This document shows, piece by piece, positions 51,011 through 63,811 of a stretch of DNA of 64,000 nt (its first letter is position 1; every line of letters begins with the position of its first letter). The notes under the pieces are model-generated. The model saw only the letters and a list, made by a program, of their open reading frames with translations. It made no database searches and was not told the origin of the DNA. The position numbers were made by a program, and so were the translations under genes. Source of the stretch: Zeugodacus cucurbitae (lineage: Eukaryota > Arthropoda > Insecta > Diptera > Tephritidae); contig NC_071667.1 of assembly GCF_028554725.1 (NCBI RefSeq), positions 82,126,001-82,190,000 on the forward strand. The letters run 5' to 3'.

Positions 51011-52215
51011 TTATAGAATAAGTCGAGTAGAGTTTCTAAATATATGCCAGTCGCAAACGCTAATCTTCTCCTGCTCCCGTGCGACGTGCCATAATTATTT
51101 ACAAATGCGCGTGATTATGAATAACAAATTATGTGCGGCGCTATTATAAGTGAGTTTATACGCCATACATTATCCTATTTGTGTAAGTGTAAATATTGGC
51201 GGCTAGAGGCTACAGGCGACAGGGAAGCATATGCTTCACACTCCAATGGCGCAGCGCATTTTTAATGGATCGCAACGCTAATGAAAGGACATTTTCTGGT
51301 TAAACAATTACGATAAAATAAAATAATTAATTTTATTGATTTAATGCGACAGTTTGGCGACGCGGATTAGCGCCAAATGGGCCAGCGGCGGTTGCGCGGC
51401 AGGAGCCGGGTGTTATGTGGCGCAGCTCATTAACTTGATTATCGCCGCGAGTGTCGAAGTGAGTGTGGGAATGCGCGCCACATACACACCGATATCACGG
51501 AAGCGAAAGCAAGCGAACGAGAGGCAGCGAGCAATAGTGGCAATATCAAGCTAAAACAAAAATAAAAACAAAAACAAATAGCGAGCGAATGATTAAAGTG
51601 TGTAATTGCATGATTGCCTCCACAATTGAATGGGTGAACGAACGAATGACTGCGCTGTGGCTCCTCGTACTCCTATTGGCATAGACAAAAACGTGACTAC
51701 AAAAAAACTACAGTTATAATGAATATTCGCATTTCTATGTATTTGTGCATTTACATTCATTTGCAACAAAAATCCTTTCTCCAATTTAAGCGCTCATGTC
51801 ACAAGTGAGCAAGAATAATGAGTTTTGTATTGAAATATTCACAGCTAGGAGACACAATCGGAGTCGGTTGAAAAAAAAAACCGCCTCGCATTTATGCAAC
51901 GAATGACAAATGAGTTACTAGCCGACATAAAGGATTCGCAGCCGTTGGTGTAGCGAGCGCGCACGAAAGGACGCCAAGAACTTAACGTTGACAATGCGAA
52001 AGTTTAACTGCGTGCTTTATTCATTAATCAGCATAAAATTAGCAGCGATTGCGCGAAATTAAGCAGCTGACAGAGAGACTTAAGCATTCGCAAGCGAAGG
52101 ATTTCCTTGTAAGCTGAGTGGAAGTGGAGTTGTTGCAGTTGAGGCGGAGAGCTTTCACTGAGAAGAAGTAAAATCCGTGGATTTAATTTTTTATTGTATT
52201 TTTAAATGGAGTCTA
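51011..52215. other. Non-coding block, no gene recognised
   Basis: Moderately G+C-rich with CpG at 51,340-51,560. No frame exceeds 66 codons and no element is recognised. Confidence 0.45.
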
Positions 52216-52590
52216 GCAATTCCTCAAATTTACTGTTTATAAAAAATTTAATTCAGCAACAGTATTAGATCTTCAGACTAGTTTCTAACGTTGTAGAGCT
52301 TTCACCAAAACGCTTTTACCTAAAAGCTGACTGAATGATTCTTGTTGGCGAAGTTTCCTGAATTTACTGTTTATAAAAAACTTAATTCACCAACAGTATT
52401 ATATCTTCAGACCAATTTCTAACATTGTAGAGCTTTCACCCGAAAGCTGACTTGGGGGCTTTGGTTGGTGAAGTTTCCTAATTAACTATTTATAAAAACA
52501 ATTATACCCAACAGTATTAATTCTTGAACCAATTTACTATACTAAGGAGCTTTCACTTAAGCGCTTTCACCTAAAAGTTCACTAAGCTTT
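52216..52590. repeat. Degenerate tandem repeat, three units of 120-135 bp
   Basis: The unit begins near 52,222, 52,357 and 52,477 with CCTCAAATTTACTGTTTATA or a variant. It continues through CAACAGTATTA, TCTTCAGACCAATTTCTAAC and GTAGAGCTTTCACC, and ends AAAAGCTGACT. Divergence increases in the third unit. It lies about 400 bases downstream, in minus sense, of the ratchet point at 52,996. Confidence 0.85.
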
Positions 52591-52989
52591 TATATACTCA
52601 ACCGAATGCAATCGTCCATTATACTCATGATACCTTTCAACGCATCTTTGATTCGCTTGCCGCTGATGTCGATGAGAGGAATCGTAGACTAATTTCGAAA
52701 ACTTTCATAATTCTTGCAAGGTCTAATATTTTTGGTACAATATTTGGAAAAAACAATATACATGACGATATATCATTAGTTAACTGAGAGTAACCTATAC
52801 GACATGAACTAATATCTAAGCTGACTCTGCCATTTACATGCTTTAGTAAAGAAGGGTTCTTAGGATAGTTAAAAAGTCTTACCAAACTCTCGAGAAATCT
52901 ATACTGTACTGTGTCTGTAATAATACATTTTTAATTTTTTTAATCCTTTATTTTGGCAACCAACACACTTTTGTAACCGACTTTAAAGA

Positions 52990-53016
52990 ACTTACCTACA
53001 AAAAAAAATAGCGAAA
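52990..53016 (-). promoter_or_regulatory. Candidate recursive splice site (ratchet point) 3
   Basis: Minus strand: CTATTTTTTTTTGTAG followed immediately by GTAAGT. The acceptor AG is at 52997-52996 and the donor GT starts at 52995. The tract contains nine consecutive T; the acceptor is TAG rather than CAG, which is common in flies. The donor is the full consensus. It is 10.8 kb from the site at 63,782 and 10.4 kb from that at 42,608. Confidence 0.65.
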
Positions 53017-55251
53017 GCTTGCAAATCAAAACATTAATAACACCGTTGAGAATTTCGGACGAACGACCATTATTGAATGCAATAAAAATGAATGTGCAAC
53101 ACTGCTGCTACACCGCCTCAGCGACCAAACGACACGATCCGACCATACACGTCTCTCCTCCTCCTGCTATCACAATTAAAGTGTACTATATTTCACATCA
53201 TTAAGGATATGAATTCCAGCGATTAAATCGTTATAGCCACCGCAACGACAGTTACACTGGCATTATCCAATACCGCAACAAAACAACAACAACACCAGCA
53301 ACAACAATAACCAATAAAAATATAAATGCAACAGCATGAAAAATCTGGCTCATTAAAGCCAAAGTGGAGAGGAGAAGGAGGCGACACAGAAGAGGCAGGA
53401 GACAGCTGGAGAGTTGAAGGAGGGTGCAGAGTGTTGCCATACTCACGTATAAAAGCCTTTACGGCCGCAATATTGCGTAAAAATATGCAACGAGTTGTGG
53501 CTATTAAAGTTGTGGAATTAATGTTGTTGGAGGTGCATGGCGAGGGATCGGGCTACAGTACACAGGCATATAAGTGGATGCATATATCGTATATATATAT
53601 ATGTATGTGATAGGTGAATATATAGGGTTACATGTATTTATATGGGTGGAAATGCAAAAAGTAAAGCATAATTATGACTGCAACAAGCGGCAAACAGTTA
53701 TTTATGAAGGCACAACGAAACATACACACACATCACATAAACGATGAACGGTGATAAAAGCCCACTGTACATATGTATGTATGTCTGCAAGTACGCAGTG
53801 GAATTGATAAAAGCAACCGAGACCGGCTAAAGCTGATGGGCAGGCAAACATTGGCGGGTGTCAGATGACCGGATGAACCCCGACGCTGCTGCTGCTGCTG
53901 ATGTATAGAAGGGCATGGACGTCATGTTGACAGGCGGTTTAAAGGAATATTGGCGGGCTCAAAGGTATGGCAAACGGCGACGCTTGATGGCGGCTGGACG
54001 ACACAGCGGTGCGGCAAGTGAAGCCAAGGAGCAGCGATATGAAATTGTGCCTTTATTACTTTGCGCACAAACGCATGCACTCAACCAGGGGGAGCGAGCG
54101 TAAACGTTTTCGAATTTAAATAAATATGGGAAATATTGCATAACTGCACACAGATACACATATACATATATATAAATGAAGTCGGTGTGTGCGCCGCTGT
54201 ATGCCATTCAACTTTTATCGATTCGCTGCCTGGCCATTTGAAGCCCACTTTAAGCCCTGCAATGCCAATTTAATGTTATTGGATAAATGCAATAACAAAA
54301 GTATTTAATACGCGCGCTCACTCAGTAAGGCTGGCAATCAATAAGCCAAGTGCCACAATTAGCCGCTGTGCCAAATGGCATTCGTACATATTAAAGTTGC
54401 AATAATGCCTGTGCTGTTGATGAATTGACAGCCAAACGGCAATGACATTTCATATTTGCTCCCGCACGCTCACAAACACACAACAACACAATGCGTTGTT
54501 GCATGCTGCCACCATTTGGCGTTTAAGGTCAGTGCATTCGCAGCAAAGTCCAATTGGCTATCATCAAATGCGATTCATAATTAAAGTGCAATAAAAGTGT
54601 TGTGCGCGCATTATTGAACACTTGTCAATCATTCAGCCTGCCACACAGCTTTTGTTGTTGTTACGAAGCTGTTTTTCAACAGTTTTTGTTGTTGTTGCAG
54701 AGTTTTCATACATTTTTCAAGCATTTAAAGTTTTTTTTTGGCCTGACAACCAATGTACGAACGAGCGCGCTAATGTGCTGGCGAGTGAAAAAAAAGGCGC
54801 TATGAATAGATGAATTATTAAATAAAAAGCTTACAATAATCCCTTTTGAAGGTTATTAGCAAACGCAAAGAATGGAAAATCATAAAAAATGCATTTGCAC
54901 ATTTAATCTTACAATTTTTTCGGCATTTCAGCATAAAATACGGTGTCTAAAAACCGCATGCGAATGCAAGAGCTCTGAATATTTTGGTTAATAGGCAAAA
55001 AGCTCGTGAGACGGCCAGGCGGGAAATAACGGTATTTAAAACAACTTTAAAAGCAAACTTTAAAAATTAATGTTTAGGCCATAAAGTCAATGTAAGTCAA
55101 AGTCATAAAGTAAAGGTCAAAATATAATATTTTTTTGACATATATTTTTTTTGTCATTTTCGATCAATTTCGAGGTTATATTGGAGCATCATTCAATTTG
55201 AGTAGTATATGGCTTATCCACATTTAACCTAGAAACTCACCTGTTTACGGA
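53017..55251. other. Non-coding block, no gene recognised
   Basis: ACA/CAA runs at 53,275-53,310, short TA-rich runs at 53,585-53,605, a CTG run at about 53,884-53,900 and TTG runs at 54,650-54,700. No coding or mobile feature is identified. Confidence 0.45.
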
Positions 55252-55830
55252 GATCTACCAAGTCACATCGCTTCGCTCTATAGGCTCTTTAAAAGTTCCA
55301 AGAAGATCCGACGATTTCGAGTGAAATTCTGTTCAGCGATGTGGCCCATTTCTGACTCAATGGGTATGTAAACAAACAAATTTACCTTATTTGGGACGAA
55401 GACCAACCTAAAGAGTTTGAAGAGCTGACATTTCATCCAGAAAAAACCACAGTTTGGTGTGGTTTATGGGCCGCTGGCATCATTGGTACATAATTCTGCA
55501 AAAATAATCCCGGTGAGAACATAACCGTGAATGCCAATGCCGGACAGTGTAGTTCATGATCTCGGCGATATTTGGTTTTAACAAGACGACGCCACAACCC
55601 ACACATCGCATTAATTAATGGATTTATTGAGAGAAAACTTCGGTGAACAGATAATTTCACGTTTAGAACCGGTCGATTAGCCACAAAGATCGTGTGACCC
55701 TCACCCCGTTAGACTTTTTCCAGTGAGGATATCTAAAGTCTAAATTCTATGCGCGTCTATCCCGCATCGATTCAGGTCTTGGAGCAAAACTTCACGCGTG
55801 TCATTCGCAAGTCATCAAATATTCTTTCGA
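55252..55830 (+). pseudogene. Broken Tc1/mariner (rosa-like) DDE transposase
   Basis: Plus-strand pieces in changing frames follow the catalytic half of a Tc1/mariner transposase in the right order. HRFAL, then SSEILFSDVAHF (first catalytic Asp, from about 55,317), a stop, LNGYVNKQIYLIWDEDQPKE, HPEKTTVWCGLWAAGIIG, a stop, and GENITVNAN. After a frame change come QDDATTHTS (second catalytic Asp, about 55,588), LLRENFGEQIISRLEPVD, a stop, RSCD and, after a further shift, LTPLDFF (region of the third Asp) and then YPASIQVLEQNFTRVIRK at about 55,757-55,813. At least five stops or frameshifts make it inactive. The spacing of the acidic residues fits the DD41D (rosa) type better than classic DD34D mariner, an inference from motif memory. 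The N-terminal DNA-binding part and the element ends are not recognised. Confidence 0.87.
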
Positions 55831-58137
55831 ATGATAATAAACATTCTTCATTAAATTTGAATTCTCTGTGTTTTTTCTTTAAAAGGGTAGGGAACCATAC
55901 CACTTTCGATGATATGATGAGTAGTAGAGGTTGTCAATCAAAATTCAGTGGATTGGTTGAACTTGTGAAACGGATCCATTGAAAATTTGATTTGTGAGTC
56001 TTTAGACGAATCTCCACATTTTCTGAAAACAACCAAATCTTTCTGGTATAACTTCAACATTTGACACTTTTAGGTTAGTTCCAGATCATTAAAACATTCT
56101 CACAGGGTCCAATAATATATTTCATATATGATAATTTTTTTTGCCTCCCATCACATGCTCATGCATACAATACGAGCATGCCACAAATAGCACAGTTTGT
56201 TTTTGCTATCTGCTGATTACTGTTACCTCGTATGACTGTGGCGTTTTTTCGGCTCGCACCACGACGCAGCTGCGCTCCAGCTCCAGCAGCAGCAGCCGAA
56301 ATGCCTGCAATGCGCATTGGTAGGTTTGCTGGCTTTATGGCATTTTATGACGGCACATTTCGATCCCATTTTTTGGAGAGATGAAACACTCCACAAACAC
56401 ACACACGTAAACACTTGAGTACGCTGAAAAAGCATGAGACCAAAAGTCGCAGTCGCAAAATATCCATGCAGCTGTGCTGGCTGTGCCGGACAAAAAGTAA
56501 AATCTGGCAGCGACCGCAAGCCACCCGCCACGAGCATTGTGTGGCATGTTCTTTTTTTCGTTTTGGGCGAACGTGGGGATGTGAATATTTGGCATTGAAC
56601 TCGTTTCAATGCTTGGTTGTTGTTGATGGCAAGCAGACGGCAGCTTTTTTACATTTATATACTTTTTTCAACTGTCCCGGCAGCCCTTTCGCAAATATTC
56701 AAATATGTGCATATATTTGGTTGTAATAAAAGGGATTATGCGTGCGACGACGCAGACATTTTTAACGCTTCAGTGACGGCATTAGGATGCCACTACAACT
56801 ACCAGCCAGGCAGCTGGTCGTCATGCATGGCCAGGAGGTTCCATGTCGCTTTTGGTTACTTCAAACTACAGAATAAACGATTTGTTTTAATTCGATATCT
56901 AATAACAGTGTTTTGATTAGACGAAATCATATAACTGTAAAAGTATAGAAATCAAAAAAATTAAATTCTCAACCCTTGCGAGCTTTCCTCTAGCTATCAA
57001 CACTGTTGCATGCTCTCCAGTTTTTGGCAAATCTGTACGGCCGCATGCCTGCTGATTTCAATTTCTGATTTAAGATTTGTATAACTGTTATCAAACCGCA
57101 TACCTTCACTTTCATTTCTACGACTAAGCGACGTTTTTACGATGCGCACACGTGTGCCACCGCTGGCTGTGGCCACAGCAACTTGCAACATCTTTGTGAT
57201 TCTCGCATTGCCTTCCCCACCCCTCACCGCGGCGGGTTGTTAAACATTTTAGGAGCAGCGCATAAAATATGCCAATAAAATGTTAGTATTAATTGCGAAT
57301 TTACCATATCGATGGCAAACACACACACACACACACGCACTCGTGGAGCTGCTCAGATGCTCGCTTTATGGCCCACAAATGTCGAAATGCGTTTTTATTG
57401 TTGCTGAACGGCGTTCAACTGTTGTAAATACTGCGTACGTGTACACTCGCACCGGCCATAAATGCGCAACAAGCCATCCAATTAATTTGCAACATTAAAA
57501 CATTTCCCATCGAAGTGTGCTTCCCGATCCATCAATCTTTGCGTAGTCGGTTTTATGGCCTCAAGTGGAATTCGGCGTACACTCTGCCCGCCTGCCTGCC
57601 AGGCTAGCGAGCGAGCCAGCTACACCTGTTTGGAATTGATTCGACGCAATCGTAAAACTTTGTATGCAATCACACAAAACAAATACATTTGCATTTTTAC
57701 GATTCGCATTCGCATTCTTCGTTGTTGTTTGTTTTGTAACATTAGATGGAGATTTGCGTTCGAGCTGCTGGATTTATACACATGCAACCCTGTACCGTAT
57801 ATTTGGAATAAAGTTTCCAGTTGAGAGACGGTTGAGCTCGAGCAGTTCAGGTAGCTACATTGCGATTCGTAATCTTCTTAGGTGAATATTGGTTAAGGTT
57901 CCAGACGGAAAACTTTCTGTTAGACACTGTAGAAACCATCTTAGAACTTGAGAACCTTTGTATCAAGTGAAATCTCAAACTTTTATACCGAGTGGACTAT
58001 ACTCTGAAATATTTCAAGACATTAGTGATCATTAGTCACAAAAAGGAACCGATCTCTTTGAAGACATCTTTGTTTTAAAGACCACTATTTTCTGTGAAAC
58101 CCACGATACCGGAAATGTGTGTGACTGTCTTTCGACA
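55831..58137. other. Non-coding block, no gene recognised
   Basis: AGC/CAG runs at 56,280-56,300 and a CA microsatellite at 57,319-57,336. Frames at 56,223-56,916 overlap on both strands and carry no domain. Confidence 0.45.
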
Positions 58138-58266
58138 ATTTTCAGATTTCTGATTTTTGAAACAATTGTTCTGAAGACTGTTTCTAGGATTCCTGAGTTT
58201 TGAAACATTTGTTTTGAAGACTGTTTCTAGGATTTCTGATTTTCGAAATAATTGTTTTGAAGACTG
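58138..58266. repeat. 43-bp tandem repeat, three copies
   Basis: Units at 58138-58180, 58181-58223 and 58224-58266, all exactly 43 bases and each ending TTGTTTTGAAGACTG or a one-base variant. Substitutions but no indels separate them. The repeated frame on the minus strand (58,075-58,293) is a by-product. Confidence 0.96.
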
Positions 58267-61200
58267 TTGGGTTGGAACCTTTTTTGTATACAAAATTATC
58301 TCTTAATATAGATCAGCCTTTAAGGGATGGTTTTGTAGTTATAAGGTCTCATACTTATGAGGTAAGTTAGAGCCAAATAGTCAAATAGCTAAAGTTGAAC
58401 ATCTCTCGAGTATTATCATACATATACTACTGATAAATAATCTGGGAGCAAATATTGTACAATTTGGCAATGCCACATTAAACTCTTGCCTGAGGTGAGG
58501 CTCCAGGCTATAAACTACATACAAACGCACAGAATTTCTAGTTTAATCTGTGAGAGAAATATTTCCAAACAATTTTCACTAGAAATCTAAAGCTTTCATG
58601 CATTTTTCTATGCTTTCTTCACAAAACTAAAAATTATGCGCATGAATTAAGCATACACCCGGAGAGGTCTCTTTTAATTACAGTTAAACCTGCAGGTGCC
58701 TCATTTAGAATTCAGTTTTCTACTAATTTTAAATTAACAAACAAAAGGGAATGCAAGCTAAAACCATTTCAAACAAATGTGTAAGCAAAAGCTTTCGGTG
58801 AAAGGCAGGCGCCTGTGGCATCAGCTAGCAGTCGGAGAGAGCGAGCCGAGCTGCTACACGCAATCATAATTGGAATTTATTTACACTTCATTTCCGCACA
58901 TGCACATTTCTTTAACTCCACTCTGGCAGACGAATTTCGAATAGCAAACTTAAAAATGGCAAAACACACACGCTTATGGCGCTGTAAAAAATGCACATGT
59001 CTGCATGCCGGGGAGTTTTATGGACTCGCCGACGACTCGACTGCGATGCTGGCTGCTTACTGCTTTCCCAGAGCGCAGCGAGTTGCGTATAATTATCTCA
59101 TTTACATGCACTACGAAAACTATAATTCATAATTAAGATCTAACGATGCATAGTTAGTGCCACAGAAGACATGGAGCGACAGTGGCGGGTGGCGGAGGAA
59201 GCGCGCAAGATGGCAAAGGCAACAGCAGCAGCGGCAGCATGTGAAAGAATTAAAGTATGTGAAAAGAAGCGGAATGAAGTCGCACACATTCGTACACTCG
59301 GAGGAGTTCGTAAAAAATATAAAAATATCTAGCGAAAGCCATAAAGTCAGCGTTTGTGCTGTGAGACTGGAGCGAGCCTCATGTGGCAGCAAATGAACAA
59401 CAAACGAGAAACAGCGAAGAAAAAGCGCAAACAGCAACCGGCCGGAAGGTGGGCGGACGTGCAGTCGACAAGGCAGCGCTAACTAAGTCATCCTGCCGCA
59501 CAGCGCGCGAGTTGGTGGCATGCCACCGCCGCTGCCTGTTAATTAAACGAATGAGTGGGTGTGCAACTAAATTGTAAAATGTGAGCGCTTTTTTTTCGCA
59601 CAACAAAATGGTACAAAAGCAGCGAAGACCGAAATGAAATGGAGTAGCAGCAGCGACGACGACCTGGCGCATATTTTTGGTGCAACAAAGCAACGTGCAA
59701 CACAGCGACCCAAACACATGTGGCAAGTATACACGTGGGGCATGACATCATTGTGCACTTTGCTGGAGCCATGTTTGGGGCTAACTGTAGTAGAAGTCGA
59801 AGATGTAGCGAAATGAAATAATAAATATGCAAGAGAGAGTGAGAGGGAAAGCTAGAGCGCGCGTAGGGAAAAAATTGGCAAGCAAGTGCTGAGCCGGCAA
59901 GGAAAGGGCCACAAGAATGCAGAATACAGAAATAAAGTTGTCAGCAGTCAACACTGATTGTAAATGAAGGCGGAGCGTGTGCGGAGGCAGTCGGAGGTAG
60001 CGGCAAGTTGGCCATAAGCCACATGTCAGCTGTGCCACACGTGGGCGTCGACGACACTGTGCAGGTCCATTCGTTCGTGCGTGTGTGTCCACATGATGCC
60101 GACACTTTTAATTAAGCGTCAAACACGTGACGAACTGACTGGCAAATGCACCGTATACGCGAACCAACTATTGTTTGGCGTTGCCGTAGAGTCAACCAGC
60201 CAGCCAAAAGGCAATCCAGTCAGCGGTGGAGTAGGTGGAGGACGTGCGGAACTGTGCAATTTCGCTGTCGAATTTAAGCCGTGCAAATAAAGAGTCGCAG
60301 CAGCCAAGGGACCCCGGTTCGTAAACATTGCATACTTTTAGGTATTTTGACGCTCATTAACGATACATGTGAGCGCTGAGATGAATGAGAGTGTGTGTGT
60401 GTATGTGTGCGCCGAAAAGCTAAAAGCATCTACTTCCGGCTTATGATTGTTATAAAAGCAAGTTAGTTCGTATACAGGGTGATTGTTGAGGAGCTTATTA
60501 AATTTTTAAGTAATCAAAAAAGCTCAGTGCTGAAGAACAGGCCTATTAGCTTCGTCTAACCACTCACGAAAATTATTATTTTTTACGAAATGTAATAGTA
60601 AAACTAGACTTTGAGAAATTATATATTCTGAAAATATGCTGGTAAAGCTTTTCACCACGTGTGGTGAATATTTTTGGAGACAGTGTAACCAGAAGTATTT
60701 TAGTTTTCCAAAATGAACCGATAGACTTAGTGAAAATAAGTTTTGAGAAATTCTGTTCCAATGACAGTTAACAGTTTGAAGATCAAAGATCACGAACTTC
60801 TCGAGCGCTAGCAGTAAGAGAGTTGTATATTTTTTGAGAGTTCCTACTAACAACTAAAAACTATGCGCCTCGCACCCACTATTTGGGGTTTTTGAACCCA
60901 TAAGTGGCGCTGAATGCCAGTACAAGCTAGTGAGGTAGTCGCTGCTGCTCTCATACTAACTGCTGCATTCCTGCCTTGTACACATGCCATGCAGTCGCAA
61001 CCTGTTCGTCAGCCCAGCCACAAGCCTGCAAATTCCGATGCTGGAGCACCCACGCAGCCAACTACTAGGTTCGGCAGGCATACAAACGAACATATACACA
61101 TAACCATCAACTCTAGTTCCGAGTGATATACACATGGGCGACCATTGCAACCGTTTTTTTTCGTACGCACATTTTCGCAGTTGGCTGATTTTCGCGTTTG

Positions 61201-62775
61201 TCACTACGAACGCGCCACATGCTGCATGCAACATGCCACCCACATGACGTTGCGCGAGCAACTACCAACTCAGCACAGCGGCACCGCGACGGAAGCAGTA
61301 AGCGGAGGCAGCGTTGAAAGGATCCGCGACAGTTGGCGTTGCCAATTGTGCAAACACACACATACACCCGTAGCGGTGGAGCTGGTGGAGAATATGTCGG
61401 TGCGATATAGTCTCGTATGAATGCGAGTAGGTTAATTGCGTTGCATGCCACTCAACGAATTCAATTGCAATTTTCCTGCGTTTTCATGCTTTTCCAATTA
61501 GAAGTACTCCGGCGAACAGACCGGCCGACAGGCGCGACGTCACACTGTTGCGACGCGCTGTCATGGCGAAAAATTTAGCTTTTCGCTGCAGCGCCACCTA
61601 AGTAGCGGCATATTGTGGCATTGTGCGGCTGAGCTGGTGTTGTTGTTGTTGCAATGACTATGCGTTAGTTTCACTAGTTCGCCCACACTGACACGCACAC
61701 ACATGCGCGTGCAATCACGCAAATTCGTATGACTTGACACATTGCCGCGTCTTCCTTGTGTCGAGCGCTTCGCGGCGGTCTCATGGTCTTCCGGGCTGCA
61801 TTCACTTGCCTGAGCGTTAGTTGAATTTTTTTGTTGCAAGCGCCCACACACACCCACATAAGAGGACTAATAAAGATTTGTATGCGCATTGTTTGGTTTC
61901 TTTCAGCGCCTGCTTGGCTGTATGTGTGCGGGCGTCCTTTGTGTAATTTTCGCTTTGGCTCAATCACTTCAAATAGCTTCCGCGCAGCGTCGCCTGGTTG
62001 GCTGACATGTCTGACTATTTGCTGTTTTGTTGTTGTTTTTAGCTCTCTACTTTTTTGGGTTTACCAACTTCTTTTTATCTCGCAGTCTCTTAGTTAAACC
62101 TTTTTCGCTACAGCCAATCCTTTGATCAGGCGTTTCCACTTACTTACACAAGAGACACACACACGAGGTAGGCGCTCATGTACATAGGTATGCATGAGTG
62201 CGAGAGTTAATTATCTAGTGTGTGTGAGAATTTGTGAATTTCCTTGTTGAAATTGGTTTCTTAATTGCATTTGTGCGACTGTGACTCCGCCAGCCAGCGC
62301 CAAGTGCAGTGTGGCAGAAAGGCCACCAGCTGTCGGCTATTCAACGCTATCTGCGTATTCTAGATTGGGCTACTAATTTCAGCTTAATTCGCTTGACAGC
62401 GATGCTTTGCAGGACGACTGTTGCCGGCGCTGAATCGGATGTGAATGCAAAGCAAAGCAAATAAAGCGCATTGACTAATTGCAATATGGTTGCTAGCAGC
62501 CGAGCTCTGAGCTCTGAGGAACAAAGTCGGTGACAGCGTTAGAAATTGACAACTAAAAGCATGAGAATTCAACGTAAATGGCGAAAGAATTGTTGTGTCT
62601 AAGTGGCTAAACGCACGTGCTAATAAAGTAATGACCGCTAGCTGCAGTATGCTGCTGCTGCTAAGATTAGTTACCATTCCGAAATGCAGTTGACATTAAT
62701 GGCGCTGCGCCACTCAAAGCGCCTTTCATTAAAGAAACATCTCTCAGTCTCAGGCATATTGACAATTGCGAGATT
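58267..62775. other. Non-coding block, several CpG-rich stretches
   Basis: G+C- and CpG-rich DNA at 58,820-59,060, 59,160-59,520, 59,640-60,290 and 60,940-61,400. Open frames of 90-115 codons occur on both strands there, as expected from composition, with no recognisable domain. The phrase ACAGGGTGATTGTTGAGGAG at 60,475 may be the edge of a decayed DNA element, but I see no partner end. Confidence 0.4.
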
Positions 62776-63480
62776 GATGAGTTCAAATGGCTAACTTTTT
62801 TGTTAACCGTAGACGTGGTAAGAACAGTGTGCATTAATGGCTTGCTTTTTTTGTAAAAGCTCTTTTTTTGGAGCTTAATGAAGCTTAAAAGCTCTATTTC
62901 ATTAGTTTCAACATTATTAAGGACTGACCGAATGTTTTTTTATCATTCTCAGAGTATATTATAGAACATATTGAAGATCGTTATTTCTTGAAGCGTACTT
63001 TTTCAAATTGTCAGCAAAAGCTTTTAGCAGCGAGATATTTGGCAGCGAAAGCTTTTGAATCAACGATGAAATGATATTTCTCTCATGATGAGCTGAAATG
63101 GTTTACTTGTTTGTTAACTGTAGACCTGGTAAAAACATTGTGCATTATTTACTTTATTTTTTGATGTGAAAGCTTTGTACTTAATGAACTACTGACTACT
63201 TGTTTCAAAATTATTAAGGGCTGACCGAAAGCTTATTACCATTCTCAAATACGATACATAATGGTATTTCTGTGCTTTGAGCTTAATGATGCTTAAAAGC
63301 TCTATAGTATTAGCTTCCACATTATTTTGGGCTGCCTGGCTGTTTGTTAGCATTCTCAAGGTGCATTGTTGATCATCTTGCAGATCATTATTTCTTAAAG
63401 TTAATTTTTTAGGAAGAAATGGTTATTTAGTTTCAACTTTGCCAGTGAAAGCTTTCCAAAATAACGATGAAGTTATAAAG
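62776..63480. repeat. Degenerate tandem repeat, unit about 311 bp, about 2.3 copies
   Basis: Unit 1 starts at 62,776 and unit 2 at 63,087, both with GATGAGNTNAAATGGNTNAC-type sequence followed by TTGTTAACTGTAGACCTGGT or a variant. Unit 2 breaks off near 63,265 and a third, 5'-truncated unit follows with GAGCTTAATGATGCTTAAAA at 63,279 (62,871 in unit 1) and CATTCTCAAGG at 63,351. All three share ATTATTAAGGGCTGACCGAA or its variants. It begins about 300 bases downstream, in minus sense, of the ratchet point at 63,782. Confidence 0.82.
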
Positions 63481-63775
63481 TATTCCTCGTGTTTCCTCAC
63501 TGATTATACTATATACTGATATATCTTGACTAATAATGAGACTAAGATGAATGAAATGGAAATCAAATTAAGTTAGCTGTATTCGAGAAATTTCGAGATC
63601 TTATCCTCTATAGTTCGAACAAATCGGAAAAATCGAAAATAAAATTTATAATATGGCTTACTTCGATTTAAGGCGGATATTAGTGGACCCACTCACGCTT
63701 AACTGGCACATAATAATCACTATGTGCTTTTATATATTGTCCCTAAATTACTTAGAGGTTAATATAATCGGAGAT

Positions 63776-63811
63776 GCTTACCTGGAAATAAAAGAAAGAA
63801 TTGAAGAAATA
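63776..63811 (-). promoter_or_regulatory. Candidate recursive splice site (ratchet point) 4
   Basis: Minus strand: the tract TTCTTCAATTCTTTCTTTTA leads into TTTCCAG, followed with no gap by GTAAGC. The acceptor AG is at 63783-63782 and the donor GT starts at 63781. No AG occurs in the 30 bases before the acceptor. This is a textbook 3' splice site fused to a good 5' splice site, and the first rung of the ladder in transcription order within the window. Confidence 0.68.

Noticed and set aside
55242..55250. Minus-strand CAG/GTGAGT resembling another ratchet point
   Set aside because: There is no pyrimidine tract before the CAG and it lies at the edge of the broken transposase; likely chance.
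59120..59830. Several 80-115 codon frames on both strands
   Set aside because: They arise from CpG-rich, stop-poor composition; none shows domain, codon bias or splice context.
60473..60500. ACAGGGTGATTG word resembling a DNA-transposon end
   Set aside because: No inverted partner or internal transposase homology was found within several kilobases.
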